This document shows positions 22,401 through 26,443 of a DNA stretch of 26,443 nucleotides, piece by piece. The DNA is taken from assembly GCA_001586965.3 (NCBI GenBank), contig LUCW03002239.1, positions 112,501 through 138,943 on the forward strand, given 5' to 3'. The translations under genes were made by a program, and so were the position numbers. The notes below the pieces were generated by a model. It ran no database searches. It saw only the letters and a program-made list of their open reading frames with translations, and was not told the origin of the DNA. Positions within the stretch are counted from its first letter, which is position 1; each line of letters starts with the position of its first letter. The stretch is from Sphaeroforma sirkka (Eukaryota > Opisthokonta > Ichthyosporea > Ichthyophonida).

Positions 22401-23944
22401 ACAATAGACAGTGCAGGCAACTCAAGAGAACTCTCAACCCAAATAATTATAAGTTATAAACAACCCCACGTGTGGGGGTTGAGGGGCAGGTATTAGTTAT
22501 AAACAACCCCGCTTCAACTCGAGAGATCTCTCAACCCAGTTAATTATAAGTTATAAACAACACCACCTGAGTGGGGGCAGTTATGTGTTAAAAACAACCC
22601 CACTTAAACCCAAGCGATCCCTCAACCCAGTTAATTATGTTATAAACAACCCCACGTGGGGAGACATTGCGTACCCTCTGGCGCTGGTTGCTATTGAGCA
22701 CAGCCAGACTGGGTTCGGGAGGCGCTTCTACGCCGTTCTCGCCTGTCTCGGGGAAGTCGACGGACTGTGCGTCGTCCTCTATCAAGGTCTCCTGCATGAG
22801 TGCACAGAGCATTGGTGTGGTGTGATGAGAAGATGTAATGATACTGAACTCAGACTGTGGTGTATGAGATGTAATGATACTGAACTCAGACTGTGGTGTA
22901 TGAAATGTAATGATACTGAACTCAGACTGTGGTGTATGAGAAGTTGTAGTGATAGCTCATACGCAAAGGATGGCCCAGTGCATGGGTGTGGTGTGATGAC
23001 AGTTGTTTGGGAAACAAGTAGTATGTCCAATTGGTCTGCTCATTTGAATATGGGTAAGCAACATCTATGCATAAGCACACCAGTTATACCATGGGGTAAC
23101 CTGAACAATAACCCTGCACTACGCGCACGACAAACGCAAAAGCAAACTAGCTGGGCACGGATAGCCAACCACAGCTGCACATAGCTATGCCCGTAAAACC
23201 GTGCAAACACGACCACAGTTAACAATACTACAGGCAGATACATGCGGTGCACCAATGGCAGATAAGCACGTCACACCACACAGACACATATGGGCCCAAG
23301 AGACGCGAAGGAAAGGGCTCGGTCGGACCATCGCACATGAACCACAGACACAGGACACACGAGAAGCGTGTGCACATACATTCGATTCCGATAGGGCGTG
23401 GCGGTCGATGGCTTCTTGAATGGCATTGACCCACTGCTGTGCCACGGCCATGGAGTCAGCCGCCATGTGCACGTGCTCAGTCCTATGCAATCAGTTATGA
23501 GAGGCAAGGGGTATCAACATACGCTCACTCGCGCAAAAGTACAATGGACATCAACAACACACACTTGCCACACGTAAGAAGTATAATGGACAGACGCAAG
23601 GAATATCAACACGCACACAGGGGAGAGGTGCATTGCAGGGGCTACGTGATAGGCACGAGGCAAAGTCACCCACGGAGCGGAGAGACGGATGATATTGTGT
23701 AGTGCGAACAGTGCAATGCATGGAATAAGGCTAGCACACAACACACCAACACGCGCCACAGCGAGTGCACAATGGTACGACATACATGATGTAGCGAGCA
23801 TATGTGACCACTGGCTATACGTATGGGTTACGATTGCCTCTATCAGGTGAATCGCAGTCGTATATAATAACTAACAACGCCCCATTCCAGCCAAGTTGGC
23901 AGTTCGGAATGGAAAATCATATATACCTTCACTCATTAACTGCA

Positions 23945-23975
<31 letters not shown>

Positions 23976-26238
23976 GTACTTGACTACGTCCCTCCTGCTG
24001 CGCTTTCGCTTGTATGTCAGATCGAAAGTGTACAACGTTTGACTTTGAACTTGAAACCACTCTTCAGCGACGCACGGGTCTCGTCCACGTCACTGATAGT
24101 CATGCTCTTCGACAGCTCCAAGCGCTGTCTGGGCTTAGCTCCTGTGTGACAGGAAATTGCGGAATTAACACAAGGCATGTGGAATTAACACCGGGCATGT
24201 GGAATTAACACAAGGCATGAGGAATTAACACAGGGCATGTGGAATTAACACAGGGCATGTGGAAACAGCACAGGGCATGTGGAATTAACACAGGGCATGT
24301 GGAATTAACACAGGGCATGTGGAATTAACACAGGGCATGTGGAATTAACACAGGGCATGTGCCAATAAAAAGAACGAAGGCGATGTATAGGTGCAGGATT
24401 GGATATGAAGGTGAACAACGAAAGACATGTGTGACAAGTTAAAATACGTGGTGTCGAGAAAATAACATTGGACGGGAAGCAAGAGCAACAAATGTGAACG
24501 GAAAATCCCAAGCCACACACAGCAAAATGGTAGTGCAGTGCCGTGCCATGTAGATGTAGCAGGCTGCGATAGACGATGTGGGTGATGCTGGTATAAGAAC
24601 TTCACGGACTTCTCTACACAATAACCGCCCAGAGTGGATCGTGAGAACACAAAGCACGCCAATTACACTGCAGCAGTACCACAAGTAACAGGTACAAAAC
24701 GGGAACGAAACGGATTGGTTTGGAGCATGACCAGCCATACCGTCTTGGATAGGGTTTTCCGTAGTGGCGGTGTCTGTGCGGATGGACTTGACCTCATTCA
24801 TGGCTGCCTTGATTTGCTCAGCACCGAAGTACCTGTCACGTGGCAGATGTGGTGGCAGCAAATGAGACACGTGTGCACGCGAAGGGTCAAAGTCTCTGAG
24901 GGGCATTCTGTTAGGGTAGGGCGCCGCACACATGTCACACAAGCAGATCCCTTGTCACGTGTCGAGAAGCCTGTTGCTTGTCGCATTCAAATGCGACATG
25001 TCGTATTACAATGTGGCATGTCGTATTACAATGTGGCATGTCGTATTACAATGTGGCATGTCGTATTAACGTGTGACATGTCGTATTACAATGTGGCATG
25101 TCGTATTACAATGTGGAATGTCGTATTATAATGTGGCATGTCGTATTACAACGTGGCATGTCGTATGCTGAAGTGGCATGTCATATTACAATGTGGCATG
25201 TCGTAAGTTAAAGTGACATGTCGTATTACAACGTGGCATGTCGTATTACAACGTGGCATGTCATTGTATTACAACGTGGCATGTCAACATTACAACGTGA
25301 TTATGTCGTATTACAACGTGGCATGTCGTATTACAACGTGGAATGTCGTATTACAACGTGGCATGTCGTATATTACAACGTGGCATGTCGTATGCTAAAA
25401 GTGGCATGTCGTATTATAATGTGGCATGTCGTATGCTGAAGTGGCATGTCGTATTACGATGTGGCATGTCGTAAGATTAAAGTGACACGTCCCATTACAA
25501 TGTGCGCATGTCGTATTACAACGTGGCATGTCGTCGTACCGTGGCAATGTCGTGTCATTACAATTTGGCGTAATCGTATCACAATTTGGCATGTCGTATT
25601 ATTAATGGCATTTCGTAAAACAACGTGGCATGTCGTTACAATGTGGCATGTCGTATGCTAAAGTGGCATGTCGTATTATAATGTGGCATGTCGTATGCTA
25701 AAGTGGCATATCGCATGCAGCCGTACATGGATCGTGTATTGACGCAAGTGGTTTGATATGTGGTAGTCATTAAGCACGATTGCCGTTAATGTCTTGCGTA
25801 CTTTGAAGCGTGTCCTGCGTTTTGTGTTGTTCCAAGCGCCTCACAACACAATTCTAGTGCATGAAAGCACAAAGTAACAGGTACCAATCGATAGTATACA
25901 TTGTCGTGCTGGGGGGTTACGGGGAAAATATACACGGACTGACATATTCTACAACTACAGACACGACAGGTGCAAACACACGTCGCATCGATGTTTTCCC
26001 ATAAAATAGACCCATGCCATGCTTTTTGGCGCAAGTCAAGCCGTACAGTGATTTGGGGTTGTCTCACACTGCGGATATATACTACGCACATATTTACATA
26101 CTCTATAACATCGTCCTTGAGCACAAAGTAGCGGCGCATCCATTTAAAGGCTGTACTGACATGCAACCATCCGGTAAGCTGCGTGGTCTTATTTCCATGC
26201 GCGTCGTTCCCATTGTTGGGTACTGCTAACGATGCACC
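16406..26238 (-). CDS. EDR2-like PH-START-EDR2_C (DUF1336) protein, 14 exons visible, 5' end outside window
   Basis: Exons (minus strand): 26238-26102, 24907-24741, 24141-23980, 23482-23380, 22791-22675, 21888-21691, 21275-21085, 20606-20492, 19996-19779, 19232-19013, 18468-18296, 17710-17517, 17224-17094 and 16507-16406. All junctions are GT..AG and phase-matched except for a one-base error inside the third exon. The visible product is 742 residues, similar to plant EDR2 (about 720), in the order PH domain, START lipid-transfer domain, EDR2_C domain. Plant EDR2 is a lipid-binding regulator of programmed cell death; a lipid-binding membrane-associated role is inferred here, the ligand unknown. 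The first exon shown probably begins at an acceptor (GCTACACAG|GGT), so upstream exons are expected; an in-frame ATG at 26307-26305 is the alternative start. Confidence 0.9.
17341..17570 (-). repeat. 75-bp tandem copies of an exon end plus its donor site
   Basis: The 3' end of exon 12 and the first ~30 intron bases recur twice in intron 12 with an exact 75-base period: the motif NNCACGTAGTA (plus strand) starts at 17516, 17441 and 17366. The copies keep the CACCCGTAATCATGGGC segment and the TACTACGTG junction but differ in the middle and carry an in-frame TAG. Their donor-like sites read GTGGGT and GTGAGT against GTATGT at the true site. Confidence 0.9.
18057..18265. repeat. TGATGTTTATGTATATATATG-type minisatellite in intron 11
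   Basis: About eight degenerate units built on TGATGTTTATGTATA with ATATGTG spacers lie about 30-240 bases after the exon 11 donor (18295). Unit length is roughly 20-28 bases. Confidence 0.85.
18665..19012. repeat. 30-bp minisatellite starting at the exon 10 donor
   Basis: On the gene's strand about twelve units of GTGTGGGTGGATATGGTTAT plus GGATGTGTAT follow one another, and the first unit begins at the first intron base (CAG|GTGTGTGGG). Because 30 is a multiple of three, long Trp/Val/Met/Asp-rich (minus) and His/Asn/Ile-rich (plus) frames appear; these are repeat by-products. Confidence 0.92.
19640..19718. repeat. Two-copy repeat with telomere-like CCCTAAA motifs in intron 9
   Basis: Two ~40-base copies share TGTCAATCG.ATAAA and AAACCCTAAACCTATCAC. 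The second contains ACCCTAAAACCCTAAACC, resembling the CCCTAAA telomere unit. It lies about 60 bases after the exon 9 donor. Confidence 0.8.
20678..20703. repeat. (TA)n microsatellite in intron 7
   Basis: An uninterrupted TA run of about 13 units lies between exons 8 and 7. Confidence 0.9.
21328..21405. repeat. (GT)n microsatellite in intron 6
   Basis: An imperfect GT/GC(GT) tract lies about 50-130 bases upstream of the exon 7 acceptor on the gene's strand. Confidence 0.9.
21543..21690. repeat. ~28-bp minisatellite starting at the exon 6 donor
   Basis: On the gene's strand about five units of the form GTAGTAGTTATGATATGCTT follow directly from the donor ATG|GTACGT at 21690. Units vary from about 26 to 32 bases. 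Confidence 0.85.
22425..22660. repeat. Repeat array near the exon 5 donor
   Basis: Four or more copies of TTATAAACAACCCCAC, joined by CTCAACCCAGTTAATTATAA-type segments, form a higher-order array of about 60-120 bases. It begins about 15 bases after the exon 5 donor (22674). Confidence 0.85.
22832..22943. repeat. 36-bp tandem repeat, three copies, in intron 4
   Basis: Units start at 22832, 22868 and 22904 (ATGTAATGATACTGAACTCA then GACTGTGGTGTATGA). The array sits about 40 bases upstream of the exon 5 acceptor. The period is a multiple of three, giving a repetitive phantom frame. Confidence 0.92.
23946..23975. repeat. (CA)n microsatellite abutting the exon 3 donor
   Basis: On the gene's strand the donor reads GTACGTGTGTGTG, so the (GT)n tract starts at intron position +5. 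Confidence 0.9.
24161..24360. repeat. 20-bp minisatellite, exactly ten copies, in intron 2
   Basis: The unit is GGAATTAACACAGGGCATGT, ten head-to-tail copies with no length variation and few substitutions. It ends about 20 bases upstream of the exon 3 acceptor on the gene's strand, so it may cover the branch-point region. Confidence 0.97.
24981..25715. repeat. 20-bp minisatellite, about 36 copies, in intron 1
   Basis: The unit is TCGTATTACAATGTGGCATG with variants (TATGCTGAAG, TAAGTTAAAG blocks). The period is mostly 20, with 19-24 base units increasing toward the high-coordinate end. Repetitive frames such as YYNVACRITTWHV arise from it and are not genes. Confidence 0.95.
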
Positions 26239-26443
26239 CTGTGTAGCATAGGCGTATAGTATTAGGTTAGTGGCAGACACGATATATACAAACAGTGTGA
26301 CACACAAATATTATTACACCCCGAATATTGCCGTCTACTGACAAAAAAAATGTCTACACGACGGTAAATTGTATAAACAGGTGGATATAAGACTGTATAT
26401 GAGGAGAGAAAAGGAAGAATCACGTATTTTAACGAATCATTTT
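26239..26443 (-). other. Sequence upstream of the first visible EDR2-like exon
   Basis: On the gene's strand this reads as probable intron, with a CTAACCTAATAC branch-like stretch before the GCTACACAG acceptor. It also includes 26305-26307, an in-frame ATG that could start translation if no intron exists here. No upstream exon could be assigned. Confidence 0.5.

Larger units (their letters stand above)
23380..26238 (-). other. PH-domain exons of the EDR2-like gene (exons 1-4)
   Basis: Exon 1 gives the first PH strands (TGWLHVSTAFKWMRRYFVL). Exon 2 adds a 55-residue segment (MPLRDFDPSRAHVS... to ENPIQDG) between early strands, longer than a usual PH loop. Exon 3 continues with RLELSKSMTISDVDETR, and in a different frame QTLYTFDLTYKRKRSRR. 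Exon 4 closes with the C-terminal helix (TEHVHMAADSMAVAQQWVNA). A phosphoinositide or membrane-targeting role is the usual one for such a domain. The joined exons 1-2-3-4 are phase-consistent apart from the one-base error in exon 3. Confidence 0.8.

Noticed and set aside
24161..25715. CRISPR-like appearance of the 20-bp arrays
   Set aside because: Units are contiguous with no unique spacers, lie within introns of a eukaryotic gene, and have no cas-like neighbours.

Overview
The window is nuclear DNA from an intron-rich eukaryote. Three conserved multi-exon genes are split by introns whose phases join exactly. Long (TA)n, (GT)n and (TATG)n tracts and many minisatellites fill the introns and spacers. 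The gene content is a glutamine-rich heat-shock-factor protein, a phytanoyl-CoA-dioxygenase-like oxygenase and a PH-START-EDR2_C protein. With yeast-like GTATGT donors, this fits a protist lineage. A unicellular opisthokont such as an ichthyosporean (Sphaeroforma-like) is my guess, but the sequence alone cannot prove it.

Layout. 1-1935: intergenic DNA with a short direct repeat and the promoter side of the first gene. 1936-7119 (+): HSF-type transcription factor in three exons, 1017 aa, with a 1.9 kb microsatellite-filled first intron. 7120-10221: gene-poor spacer between convergent genes, holding an 11-copy 55-bp minisatellite. 14964-10222 (-): PhyH-family Fe(II)/2-oxoglutarate oxygenase in six exons, 309 aa, complete from a 64-nt first exon to a lysine-rich tail. 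14965-16405: spacer containing the oxygenase's upstream region and the downstream flank of the next gene. 26238-16406 (-): EDR2-like protein in at least 14 exons, 742 residues visible, with its 5' end beyond the window.

The oxygenase and EDR2-like genes lie head to tail on the minus strand; HSF converges on them. Nothing suggests that the three genes form one pathway, and I see no mobile element, CRISPR array, RNA gene or novel multi-gene system.

The unusual signal is in the intron architecture. Minisatellites repeatedly begin at or just after a 5' splice site. In two genes the exon end plus its donor has been tandemly copied into the intron (75-bp period x3; 62-bp offset x2). All 20 inferred donors carry a pyrimidine at intron position +4. 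The PH-domain exon of the EDR2-like gene has a one-base phase error that breaks an otherwise intact frame.
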